Assembly: GCA_021323355.1 (NCBI GenBank)
Contig: JAJONK010000028.1
Span: 1 to 15,907 of the forward strand
Source: Deltaproteobacteria bacterium
GTDB lineage: Bacteria; Desulfobacterota; Binatia; UBA9968
Length of the DNA stretch: 15,907 nucleotides
Direction of reading: 5' to 3'
Part shown: positions 7,435 through 15,417 of the stretch, piece by piece
Position numbering within the stretch: the first letter of the stretch is position 1
How the letters are laid out: the number at the start of each line of letters is the position of its first letter
Made by a program: the position numbers and the translations under genes
Notes under the pieces: model-generated
The model's database searches: none
What the model was told of the DNA's origin: nothing
Seen by the model: only the letters and a program-made list of their open reading frames with translations

Positions 7435-8330
7435 GTTCTAAGGAACCTCCTAAGAGAAAAGAGACTGCCAAGGCCGCCGAGCAGCAAGCCGATAACGACG
7501 ATCATTGTGATGCTGGCGGGATCAAGAAAACGCAATTGCATCTTGGGCCCGAACAGAGCCAAATGGCCGACTAGGTATTGCTGCAACAACACATAACATA
7601 GCCATAAACAGAATAAAGAAACACCCGCGCCGACTGTGCCTTGAAGCATGCCTTCAACCACAAAGGGCGCGCGAATCAGTTCTTCCGAAGCACCGACGAA
7701 CTGCATGATTTCGATCTCGTCTTTACGCGCCAACAATGCCAACCGAACGGTACTACCGACAATGAAAAAGGTCGCGATGAAAAGAATACCACCTAGCGCC
7801 CACTTGGCCCACTGGACCGCTAACACGAACAGGTTGAGCCGGTCAACCCATTGTTGCGGATACTCCACAGCCGCGATTCCGTTGATCTTGCCGAGGCGAG
7901 CCGCGAGATCATGGACTTGCGGCGGGTCCCGATAGGAGCGCTTCACGGTAATTTCAAATGACGCCGGCAAAACATCGCTGGGCAGGCCTTCTAAAACAGC
8001 GGACTGCGCCCCTAAAGCGGTTTGGAAATCGTTCCAGGCTTGCTCCTTGGAGATGTGCCGCAAACCCTCGACTTCCGGCATTGCGCGAATGCGATCCATC
8101 ATCGCTTCCACTTGATCAGTCCCGACATCGTTAGCGAGATAGGTGTTTATCTGAATCTGATCTCCCCAGCCGTTAAGCATATGCTGAAGATTCTCCTGAA
8201 GGAGGATGAAAACACCAAAAACGAATAACGAGGTCGCCATAGTTCCCGAAGTAAGGACGTGACTCCACAGCAACTCCCATAAGCTTTGGCGCACACGACG
8301 AGCGACAAAGGCGACATGCGACCAGCTCAC
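7422..8330 (-). CDS. ftsX: Cell division protein FtsX
   Basis: The 302-residue membrane protein has the FtsX topology. A cytoplasmic N terminus leads to TM1 (about 27-45), then a periplasmic domain (about 46-165) that would bind the EnvC-type partner, and three further TM helices (about 168-200, 225-255 and 272-292). The hallmark RKDEIEIMQFVGAS (202-215), followed by RAPFVVEG, is present. FtsX with the ATPase FtsE forms a complex that transmits ATP hydrolysis to periplasmic cell-wall hydrolases or their activators during division. The GTG start overlaps the ftsE stop as GTGA (8327-8330), a four-base overlap typical of coupled translation. Length matches the family. Confidence 0.95.
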   Translation of the reverse strand: MSWSHVAFVARRVRQSLWELLWSHVLTSGTMATSLFVFGVFILLQENLQHMLNGWGDQIQINTYLANDVGTDQVEAMMDRIRAMPEVEGLRHISKEQAWNDFQTALGAQSAVLEGLPSDVLPASFEITVKRSYRDPPQVHDLAARLGKINGIAAVEYPQQWVDRLNLFVLAVQWAKWALGGILFIATFFIVGSTVRLALLARKDEIEIMQFVGASEELIRAPFVVEGMLQGTVGAGVSLFCLWLCYVLLQQYLVGHLALFGPKMQLRFLDPASITMIVVIGLLLGGLGSLFSLRRFLRTWRG

Positions 8331-9010
8331 AACGCGTGCGCCTCCGTCACTCTTTCGAGATCATCAACGAGGCGACCCTGACGCAATGAAAGAATTCGGC
8401 TGCCATACCGCTTGATCAGATCCAGATTGTGACTGGCGACGATGAGAGTCGTTCCAGCTTCGCGCAATTTAAGAAATATTCGCATAATTTCTTCAGCAAG
8501 GCCCGGATCGAGATTTCCAGTCGGCTCGTCAGCCAAGATCAATCTCGGTTCATTGATCAAAGCTCGTGCAATGGCGACGCGTTGCTGCTCCCCGGCCGAG
8601 AGCATCAGCGGTTTGGCTTGTGGTTTTTCCAGCCCGAGTTCCCTCAGTATGCGAACAGCTTTGATCTGAGCTTCTCGTCGCGAAACGCCCACCACTTGAG
8701 CCGCTAGCGCGACATTTTCCATTACAGTGAGCCGCGGCAGCAATCTGAATTCTTGAAAGACCAGCCCAATGCGCCTCCGTAGGCGGGCGACTCCGCGGCT
8801 GCGCAAGCGCGTGACGTTCTGATGATCAATTAGAATCTGTCCTTCACTCGGCTCCTCCTCCCGGAACAGCAGCTTCAGTAACGTGGTTTTTCCCGCGCCG
8901 CTGGGGCCGGTGAGAAAAACGAAATGACCATCCTCGATACTCAGCGTAATGTCGATCAGAGCCGGGGAACTGGGCGGATAAGTTTTGCTGACGTGAAGCA
9001 GTTGGATCAT
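8327..9010 (-). CDS. ftsE: Cell division ATP-binding protein FtsE
   Basis: The 227-residue ABC ATPase shows Walker A GPSGAGKT (35-42), a Q-loop at Q86, the signature LSAGEQQR (137-144, an alanine where the consensus has glycine), Walker B LILADEP (157-163) and an H-loop at H194. FtsE binds FtsX at the inner face of the membrane and powers control of septal wall hydrolysis. The ATG at 9010 gives the usual family start (MIQLLHVSKTYP) and the usual length. A TTG at 9055 would add 15 residues without family likeness and has no better ribosome site. It is the first gene of the ftsE-ftsX-envC-ctpA operon. A candidate promoter lies at 9068-9095. Confidence 0.95.
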   Translation of the reverse strand: MIQLLHVSKTYPPSSPALIDITLSIEDGHFVFLTGPSGAGKTTLLKLLFREEEPSEGQILIDHQNVTRLRSRGVARLRRRIGLVFQEFRLLPRLTVMENVALAAQVVGVSRREAQIKAVRILRELGLEKPQAKPLMLSAGEQQRVAIARALINEPRLILADEPTGNLDPGLAEEIMRIFLKLREAGTTLIVASHNLDLIKRYGSRILSLRQGRLVDDLERVTEAHAL

Positions 9011-9060
9011 CGAGGGTAACGCCGGCGAGCAGTTACAAGTCTGCCAACTGTGCAAAAAGC

Positions 9061-9089
9061 TTGACTTGGTATAGGGCGGTTGTTACAGT
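9061..9089 (+). promoter_or_regulatory. Candidate promoter for the radical SAM gene
   Basis: TTGACT at 9061-9066 and TACAGT at 9084-9089 are separated by 17 bases, matching sigma-70-type hexamers at 5/6 and 4/6. The start codon at 9162 would then follow a leader of about 65 bases. It is read by eye only and overlaps the candidate ftsE promoter on the other strand. Confidence 0.35.
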
Positions 9090-9095
9090 TGCCAA
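9068..9095 (-). promoter_or_regulatory. Candidate promoter for ftsE
   Basis: On the minus strand TTGGCA (9090-9095) and TATACC (9068-9073) are 16 bases apart. Transcription would begin near 9061, about 50 bases before the ATG at 9010 and too close to the alternative TTG at 9055. This fits the shorter FtsE start. Confidence 0.35.
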
Positions 9096-9161
9096 AGGCT
9101 TGAATTTATTAATTTATCTATAAAAGATGTCGGCTACACTTACAAGCTGACGGAGGGCAGC

Positions 9162-11378
9162 GTGACGCATCAGCAAAAGTTAATTGAAAAACTGCGGATA
9201 GTTTTGATCAAGCCCTCCAAGTATGACGATGACGGTTACGTCATTCGCTTTTGGAAAGGCGTCCTACCAAGTAACACCTTGAACGTTCTCCATGGCTTGA
9301 CTGAAGATGTTATACAGCGCCGTGTGTTTGGAGATCTTCCGATAGAGATTACCACATTTGACGAAACCGCAGAAAAAGTTCCTTTGCACAAAATCATTCG
9401 CTGGAACAGCGAACCGAAAACGCAGCTGCTGGTCTGTATGGTTGGCGTGCAAACCAATCAATTTCCCCGCGCCGTTGATATGGCAAGGATCCTGCGCGCC
9501 GAGGGGATCACGGTGATCATCGGCGGCTTTCACACGAGCGGAACCGTCAACATGTTGGGTGAGCAGGAACCCGACATGCAAGAACTTTTTCGGGAAGGCA
9601 TCTGCGCGGTATCCGGCGAAGTCGAAGGCAAGTGGGACATGATTCTAGCGGACTTTCTCGAAGGGAAACTCAAACCCCTTTATAGCTTCGCGCAAGACTT
9701 ACAAAGTTTGGTCGACATCGAAGATTCGCCATTGCCGAAAACCAGCTCCAAAACAATGGAGCATTTTGCCTACCCGAGCTTTGGCACGGCAGACACATCA
9801 CGCGGGTGCCCATTTGCCTGCAGCTTCTGCACGATCATCAATGTTCAAGGGCGTAAGATGCGTGAACGAAGCCCGCAAAGCATCGCGGCGATGATGCGCC
9901 GGAACTATCGCGATCATGGCGTATCATTTTATTTTTTCACCGACGATAACTTTGCTCGCAAAAAACTCTGGCGCGAAACGTTTGAAGAGATTATCAAACT
10001 TCGAGAAGAAGGTCTCGATGTGACCTTCATGATGCAGGTTGACCTCGCAAGGAAGCCGAAAGACTTCGTTTCACTGGCGGCGAAAGCGGGCTGCACGCAA
10101 GTCTTTATCGGCATGGAAAGCGTCAATCCGCAGAACTTGGAGTCTGAAGGCAAAAAGCAAAACAAAGTTGAAGAGTATCGCGAGATCATCCAAGAATGGC
10201 ATCAAGTCGGAGTAGTGGTTCATACCGGCTATATCATCGGCCTACCCTGGGATTCAAAAGAGCAGGTCCCGGACGACATCCGCTTTCTCATCGACGAGGT
10301 TGGCCCCGATCAGGCTTCATTTTTTATGCTAACTCCCCTGCCGGGGTCGCACGATCATCGAGAGATGAAAAAACGGGGCGATTGGATGGATCCAGATTTC
10401 AATAAGCGCGACTCATTTCATGCCACCATCAAGCACCCGCTGATGAGCGAACAAGAGTGGACCGATTGTTATGAAAACGCATGGAGAACATTTTACAGCA
10501 AAGAAAATATGATTAGGGTCCTTTCCAGGTGGACCGATAATCCGAGAAACTACTGGAATCTGATGTCGATTTTCTTGTGGTACAAGAACGCGGCTTTAAT
10601 TGAGAAACAGCACCCGATGGTCGCCGGTTTTTTCCGGCTCAAGGATCGTAAAGCCCGCCGGCCCGGCTACGCTATCGACTCTGTACCGGTTCATGCCTGG
10701 AAGCGCAGTAAAGAAATCACGCACCTGCTTGTCAATTGGGCCAAGTTTTTGAAGGAGATTGAAGAAGTTTGGCTGCAAACCAGAAAAAAAAGCGACACCG
10801 AGGAGCGGTGGGTCGAGCAGATCCAGAAAATACAAACAGATATTTGGCAAGCTTTACAAATTGCTGAGCTACAAAAAGTTTACAGTAGCGCAAGAGAAAC
10901 GCTTTCGGGACGGGCCAGAGCCCTGCTAGATCCTCTGGAAGAGCTCTCGTCGAGAATTCTTTACAACCGCAGCGATCTGAACCGCTTTCTAAAGCAATGG
11001 GAACATCTGAGAAATAGGATACAAGAGATCCGTTCGGTTGAAACGGAAGCGGCACGAAGTTGCCTTGATGAGATGCACAGCCTACAGGCGAACGTACGTC
11101 TCAGCGACCGCGTGAACGAGTGGCAGGAAGCTTACACAAAGTTACGGGGTTCATTGCCATCGCGTGCTAGCTTACGGCTGATTAAGTTCGACGCGATTAA
11201 CAATCGGGTGGTCTATTCCAGACAGGAACTGCAGCGGATTTGGAGCCATACGATTCACAATGCGCGCCAGATGAAATTATGGCACATCCGGCCATGGCGC
11301 CTTACGCGGGCGATGATCCAGGATTTCTCGTTAACGACTTCCTTCGCCGCAAACTTTAAGGAATTCGCCAGACGATAA
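9162..11378 (+). CDS. B12-binding-type radical SAM protein with long C-terminal extension
   Basis: The 738-residue protein has an N-terminal Rossmann-like region (about 10-175) of the B12-binding type, with VGVQTNQFPRAVDMARIL and the IIGGFHTSG segment (119-127); the base-off DxHxxG cobalamin motif is not seen. The radical SAM core follows, with C216, C220 and C223 as the CxxxCxxC cluster ligands, then FYFFTDDNFARKK (256-268), FIGMES (315-320), YIIGLPWD (357-364) and TPLPGS (391-396). Residues from about 500 to 738 form a charged, mostly helical extension with no motif I recognise. The GTG start follows GGAGG by five bases. Radical SAM enzymes of this class carry out methylations or difficult rearrangements of lipids, cofactors or natural products. 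The substrate cannot be inferred. The gene stands alone between divergent ftsE and the convergent SirB1 gene. Confidence 0.85.
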   Translation: MTHQQKLIEKLRIVLIKPSKYDDDGYVIRFWKGVLPSNTLNVLHGLTEDVIQRRVFGDLPIEITTFDETAEKVPLHKIIRWNSEPKTQLLVCMVGVQTNQFPRAVDMARILRAEGITVIIGGFHTSGTVNMLGEQEPDMQELFREGICAVSGEVEGKWDMILADFLEGKLKPLYSFAQDLQSLVDIEDSPLPKTSSKTMEHFAYPSFGTADTSRGCPFACSFCTIINVQGRKMRERSPQSIAAMMRRNYRDHGVSFYFFTDDNFARKKLWRETFEEIIKLREEGLDVTFMMQVDLARKPKDFVSLAAKAGCTQVFIGMESVNPQNLESEGKKQNKVEEYREIIQEWHQVGVVVHTGYIIGLPWDSKEQVPDDIRFLIDEVGPDQASFFMLTPLPGSHDHREMKKRGDWMDPDFNKRDSFHATIKHPLMSEQEWTDCYENAWRTFYSKENMIRVLSRWTDNPRNYWNLMSIFLWYKNAALIEKQHPMVAGFFRLKDRKARRPGYAIDSVPVHAWKRSKEITHLLVNWAKFLKEIEEVWLQTRKKSDTEERWVEQIQKIQTDIWQALQIAELQKVYSSARETLSGRARALLDPLEELSSRILYNRSDLNRFLKQWEHLRNRIQEIRSVETEAARSCLDEMHSLQANVRLSDRVNEWQEAYTKLRGSLPSRASLRLIKFDAINNRVVYSRQELQRIWSHTIHNARQMKLWHIRPWRLTRAMIQDFSLTTSFAANFKEFARR

Positions 11379-11403
11379 AAAACCGGTGCCATAGAATTGC
11401 GTG

Positions 11404-12237
11404 TCAGTGAATCTGGACGTATCGGTGTCTTACCGATTCGATCTGCGCTTTTATCATCGCTCCATCTTCGGCGCCAGGAGCTAATCTTAAGTAGCTTTCC
11501 AGATCATCGAGTGCCTGCGCATAACGTTCAAGGGTGATATACAAGAGCCCGCGGTCGCGAATTTCAATGGCGGCGCTCGGATCCAGTATCACCAACTGAT
11601 CGAGCACCGACAAGCTTTTCAACGGTTCGCCTCTCTCCAGGTAAATCCATTTCAGGTTATTGAGCATCCGCCGCAAAATGTCTCGTTTGCCTAAAGCGGC
11701 GACAAAACCGGGTTGATACGACACCTGACCTCGATAAAGCTGCTGCAGCATTCGATCGAGATCTTCCCGAGCACGGATCTCTCCCCCGTTGAAAACATCG
11801 ATCAAAATTTCCACATCGCCGTCGTCATACTTGACCAGAAAATGACCTGGGAAACCTATTCCCTCAAGCGATAATCCCACTCGCCGAGCCACTTCCATGT
11901 AAACCACCGAAAGGCTGATAGGAATTCCTTTCTTGCGAGTGATGACATCATTTAGGAAACTATTTTTAGGATCGTAGTATTCAGAACGGTTTCCTTGGAA
12001 ACCTAGCTCTTTGAAGAGGACCGTGTTGAGTGCGGCGATAATGCGGTAGGGATTTTTCTCGTCACCGATTCTAAGCTCGACTGCCTGTCCCAGCCCATCG
12101 AGTTGGGACAGGTAATCGTCAATTTTAAGATCCGGATACTCCTGCGTGGCAATTGCTAGAGCCGCGCGGCCGAGATCGATCTGATCTTCCGGACAATCGA
12201 TGGCCTCGCGAAATGCAACGTAGAGATCGTTGCTCAC
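11404..12237 (-). CDS. SirB1 family protein: transglutaminase-like domain plus TPR
   Basis: The 277-residue protein matches the SirB1/YchA family. The transglutaminase-like fold spans about 25-175, with the conserved RSEYYDPKNSFLNDVI (84-99), GIPISLS (104-110) and GFPGHFLVK (128-136) blocks. H132 and D147 are in place of the catalytic His and Asp, but no cysteine is seen where the nucleophile should be, so it is probably not an active transglutaminase. Residues about 183-253 form TPR-like helical pairs. The cellular role of this family is poorly defined. The GTG start follows AGGAG by eight bases and lies 11 bases after the stop of the TPP enzyme, so it is the last gene of that operon. Its 3' end faces the radical SAM gene with 25 bases between. 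Confidence 0.88.
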   Translation of the reverse strand: MSNDLYVAFREAIDCPEDQIDLGRAALAIATQEYPDLKIDDYLSQLDGLGQAVELRIGDEKNPYRIIAALNTVLFKELGFQGNRSEYYDPKNSFLNDVITRKKGIPISLSVVYMEVARRVGLSLEGIGFPGHFLVKYDDGDVEILIDVFNGGEIRAREDLDRMLQQLYRGQVSYQPGFVAALGKRDILRRMLNNLKWIYLERGEPLKSLSVLDQLVILDPSAAIEIRDRGLLYITLERYAQALDDLESYLRLAPGAEDGAMIKAQIESVRHRYVQIH

Positions 12238-12248
12238 AACGAAGGCTC

Positions 12249-14030
12249 CTATCGCGGCTCTGAAACCACGTCCACCAAAGCCGGCAATTGCTTCTCCTTT
12301 ACGTATTTTAACGCGCGCTCGATCGCCGGACGCAATTCCGAGGTTCGGCGGATCGTCCCTTCGGCATGCACGCCAAAAGACTGGGCCATCTTCGCATAAT
12401 CGACCTCCGGATCGTCCACGTGAGTTCCTATACCGGCGTTCTCGACCGGCCGCTTGCGAAACTTAGCCACTTCGATCCCATGCTCTTCGGAGTTGTAAAA
12501 AGACTGGTTATTGTGCAGCACCATCAGTAGAGGAATCCTGTGTTTGGCCGCGGTCCAGAGACAACTCGAGGTCATGAGCAAGTCGCCATCCGACTGGATA
12601 TCGATTGCGACTTTGCCGCTCCCTTTCAAAGCCAAGGCTGCGCCGATGGCTGCGCTGGCGCCGTAACCAACTCCGGCGCCCCCGCTGGCGCCAAGATACT
12701 GGTTCGGTTTGGTGAAGTCCCATAAACGGCGAGCCCAGCCGTTTGAGGTTCCGTTCACCAGCACCCAATCCTCTCTTTTGATCACCTCACCTAAATCATA
12801 CGCGAGAAAAGCGGTCGAGATGTTTTGCAGCGAAGCCTTGGCTTGCGCATCGGCCAACCACTTAGCCCGCCGACTCTTACTTTTGTCGGCCAGTTCTTTC
12901 TGTCTTGCCTCCATCGCCGATTTCCTCTTCGAATCCTTGCCTAAAAGTTCGCGGCAGAGGCGAGTCAACTCCGGCACCGCCATCGAAGTATCGGCCGTGA
13001 GTGGAATATCGGTGGGCTGTAAGGCCTGGTAATCTCCGGCCCACGAGCGCACCAGCATGTCGTGCATCGAAATAGTGATAATCTTTACTGACGGTGAGGT
13101 CACATAGACGCAGTCGCGGGTTTGCTTGCTAACAGTCGTAAGAGATCCATACAAATCGGCGACGTCCAGAGCCAAAATCACATCGGCTTTGGGCAAGATC
13201 TCCTTCGCCCCATCGGTAACATCCAATGGGTGGGTGGTTGGGAAATTAAAGCGCGCCCCTTTATCGATCACTGGAATCGCCAACAGCTCGGCGAGCTCAA
13301 CCAATGCCGGCACTGTTTGCGGGTTGCGTCCCAAGCTATCGGCAATGATCAAAGGCATTTGAGCATTGACTAAGAGCTCGGCGGCCCGCTTCAGCTCCAC
13401 AGGGTTGGCCTGTACCGGAGCTGGCGGCGCATAACGGCTGATATCCGGCAACTCGACTGGGGTGGAAACAGACTCTTCCTGAATGTCGGCGTCGTAATTG
13501 ATATAAACCGGCGCCATCGGTTCCGTCGTGGCGATCCGGTACCCGCGAATGAAAGAATCCGGAACATCGGCAAGCGTATAGGGTTGATCGTCCCATTTCA
13601 CATAGTCCCGAACCTGATTTCCCTGCACTAGGGCGGTGTGAATCCAATCGATGCGAGGCCGGCGTCGCTTGGTGTTCATCGGTCCGGTGCCGCCCAGGAC
13701 AATGATTGGCACCCGGTCTATCCAAGCGTTGAAGATTGCCATACTCGCGTGTTGCAAGCCGACCATGTTGTGAACAATGGCGATCATCGGCTTACCTTTC
13801 GCCTTGGCGTAGCCATGAGCGATCGCCACGGAAAATTCCTCATGGCAACAAAAAATCACTTCCGGCTTGTAGTTCCCACCGTAGTTTACGATGGAGTCAT
13901 GAATGCCACGAAAGGTCGCTCCCGGATTGAACGCCGCATACTCGATGTCATGGGCTTTCATTAGATCGACAACGACATCCGACCCGTATTGTGGTTGCTT
14001 TTTTTCTACCCTGCTTTGCGATTTCGCCAC
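12249..14030 (-). CDS. Thiamine-diphosphate-dependent enzyme, acetolactate synthase superfamily
   Basis: The 593-residue protein has the three-domain layout of the acetolactate synthase/benzoylformate decarboxylase superfamily. The N-terminal Pyr domain (about 14-185) carries the cofactor-activating glutamate in CCHEEFSVAIAHGYA (61-75; E64 by alignment with the HE-x-GYA pattern). A central domain follows (about 205-365). The C-terminal PP domain (about 405-590) has the Mg-diphosphate motif SDGD (480-483) ending in NN (507-508). Residues 365-400 are lysine-rich and helical. It should cleave or form a carbon-carbon bond next to a carbonyl, but the substrate is unknown. It differs enough from IlvB that branched-chain amino-acid synthesis should not be assumed, and no small subunit is adjacent. 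The GTG start follows AGGAG by seven bases. It lies 55 bases downstream of the dehydrogenase gene. Confidence 0.85.
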   Translation of the reverse strand: MAKSQSRVEKKQPQYGSDVVVDLMKAHDIEYAAFNPGATFRGIHDSIVNYGGNYKPEVIFCCHEEFSVAIAHGYAKAKGKPMIAIVHNMVGLQHASMAIFNAWIDRVPIIVLGGTGPMNTKRRRPRIDWIHTALVQGNQVRDYVKWDDQPYTLADVPDSFIRGYRIATTEPMAPVYINYDADIQEESVSTPVELPDISRYAPPAPVQANPVELKRAAELLVNAQMPLIIADSLGRNPQTVPALVELAELLAIPVIDKGARFNFPTTHPLDVTDGAKEILPKADVILALDVADLYGSLTTVSKQTRDCVYVTSPSVKIITISMHDMLVRSWAGDYQALQPTDIPLTADTSMAVPELTRLCRELLGKDSKRKSAMEARQKELADKSKSRRAKWLADAQAKASLQNISTAFLAYDLGEVIKREDWVLVNGTSNGWARRLWDFTKPNQYLGASGGAGVGYGASAAIGAALALKGSGKVAIDIQSDGDLLMTSSCLWTAAKHRIPLLMVLHNNQSFYNSEEHGIEVAKFRKRPVENAGIGTHVDDPEVDYAKMAQSFGVHAEGTIRRTSELRPAIERALKYVKEKQLPALVDVVSEPR

Positions 14031-14085
14031 TGTGTGTCTCCTCTTGTTTAGAACAGCCTAGGTCAATTCAATCACCATGCGCCTA

Positions 14086-15000
14086 TCACTTGCTCGCATT
14101 TGACGCAAGACGCGTATTGCTCATAAGTCCCTGTTGATAAAACAACTCCAGCGTCTCCATGAGATCTCCCTCACGCGCGCCTTTCACCGAGGTTTCGCGG
14201 ATCTCCAAATCGGCAATGCTGCCCAGAACTTTTTGGATCGCCGGCGCCATTAAAGCTTGCATACCGTAATGGGCATACGTGCGCTGGAGCTCATCCATTT
14301 CCTCAGCGCGACGTCCCGCATGGATGCGCAGTCCGACGATGCTAGAACTGACTTTCTCAAGCAAACCGGGGAAGCTCTCATCATATCGTTTGATGATTTC
14401 ATCGAGCAGACCGAAGCGCTTGGCCCCCATCAGCAGTTCAACGAACAGTCCCTGCAATCCTTTCGTCAACCCGGCATAAACTACTTTGAAGGCGGATGCC
14501 TGCGATGTTCCACTTCCAAGAACTTGCACGCTTAGACCATAACCGCCGAGCTCGAGAATGCGGGATGCTTCGGGACCGGAGGCGTAGATCACCGCTCCTT
14601 TGTCCATTTTAGAGGCTGAACCGATTATGCAGCCATCAACAAAGTTCACACCGCTTTCACTGACGACTCTGTTAATCGTCTCCGCAGTCATCGGCGAAAT
14701 CGCGTTGGCGTCGAAATAGATCAAGTTCTTGCGATCAGCCTCGCCTGCGGCCTTGGCGATTTCTGCTGCTACCTTGAGTGCTGCCGATGGCACCACGATC
14801 GAGACAATTAGATCCGCGCTCGAGCACAATTCTGTCAGGGAACCAGTGGACTTGACCCCTGCGTTTTCAGCGCGCCTTTGTGTCACCGGGCTACGATCTC
14901 GATCATAAGTCAGCACCTCGGCACCCCGAGCTTTCAAGAGCTTTGCCCAGTGATACCCCATCTCGCCAATGCTCATAATTCCAATTTTCGCGAAAGCCAC
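14086..15000 (-). CDS. NAD(P)-dependent dehydrogenase, DUF1932/beta-hydroxyacid dehydrogenase-like
   Basis: The 304-residue protein has an N-terminal Rossmann domain (about 3-165) and a helical C-terminal domain (about 166-290), as in 6-phosphogluconate/beta-hydroxyacid dehydrogenases. The nucleotide loop reads GIMSIGEMG (7-15), with serine at position 10 where GLGxMG enzymes have glycine. DANAISP (97-103) and the SAFKVVYAGLTKG segment (169-181) are typical of the DUF1932 subgroup; K172 is the likely catalytic lysine. It should oxidise a hydroxy acid or reduce the corresponding carbonyl with NAD(P); the substrate is unknown. The GTG start follows AGGAGG by five bases. It is the first gene of an operon with the TPP enzyme and SirB1-like protein, and a promoter candidate lies about 190 bases upstream. 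Confidence 0.85.
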   Translation of the reverse strand: MAFAKIGIMSIGEMGYHWAKLLKARGAEVLTYDRDRSPVTQRRAENAGVKSTGSLTELCSSADLIVSIVVPSAALKVAAEIAKAAGEADRKNLIYFDANAISPMTAETINRVVSESGVNFVDGCIIGSASKMDKGAVIYASGPEASRILELGGYGLSVQVLGSGTSQASAFKVVYAGLTKGLQGLFVELLMGAKRFGLLDEIIKRYDESFPGLLEKVSSSIVGLRIHAGRRAEEMDELQRTYAHYGMQALMAPAIQKVLGSIADLEIRETSVKGAREGDLMETLELFYQQGLMSNTRLASNASK

Positions 15001-15193
15001 AGATACCTCCTGTCATGTGCAAATCTTTGAGTCTACCGCTCATTCTTCGGTTTATTTTTCTACGTACTTTGGAATGGGAAGGCTAAAACGTTCACATAGG
15101 AACCGGCTCCTCTGGTCGGCATTTCTTGCTTTGGCACTATGCGATGCATCACGTTGTTCCTGTCTAATGACACATCGCCTGTAATTTTGAAAG

Positions 15194-15223
15194 ATTGTAG
15201 GGGATCACTTAGAGGTCGATCAA
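15194..15223 (-). promoter_or_regulatory. Candidate promoter for the dehydrogenase/TPP operon
   Basis: On the minus strand TTGATC (15218-15223) and TACAAT (15194-15199) are 18 bases apart. Transcription would begin near 15187, leaving an untranslated leader of about 187 bases before the GTG at 15000. The -10 is a good match and the -35 moderate; read by eye only. Confidence 0.3.
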
Positions 15224-15379
15224 TTCGAGCGATTGTAGATTGAACTTGGCTCGACCAGTTCGTTTCTGACAGCTTACGATTTTATGTTATCGAAGAATTT
15301 TTAGCGTCGGTTCGAAGTTTTGTTAGCGACGGGGTGGGTGTTCGATTTATTGATTCGCCCAATGCAATACAAACTCACA

Positions 15380-15417
15380 AAAAAATGCCCCGTCGCAGGG
15401 CGATCGGGGCATTTTTT
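15380..15417. terminator. Bidirectional intrinsic terminator
   Basis: A 13-base-pair perfect stem (15380-15392 with 15405-15417) has A-rich and T-rich ends, so either strand gives a GC-rich hairpin (GCCCCG/CGGGGC) followed by six or more T. The 12-base loop can extend the stem with TCGC/GCGA. It lies 68 bases after the stop of the CsbD-like gene, which it most likely terminates. Confidence 0.9.

Noticed and set aside
11379..11403. Possible terminator between the convergent radical SAM and SirB1-like genes
   Set aside because: There is an ACCGGT palindrome next to an A/T run, but the stem is too short to call an intrinsic terminator.
13638..13964. Plus-strand open frame of 108 codons inside the TPP enzyme gene
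   Set aside because: It is antisense to the conserved pyrimidine-binding domain, with no ribosome site or recognisable domain.
14969..15184. Plus-strand open frame of 71 codons crossing the dehydrogenase start
   Set aside because: It overlaps the conserved N terminus and ribosome site of the dehydrogenase on the other strand and lacks its own ribosome site.
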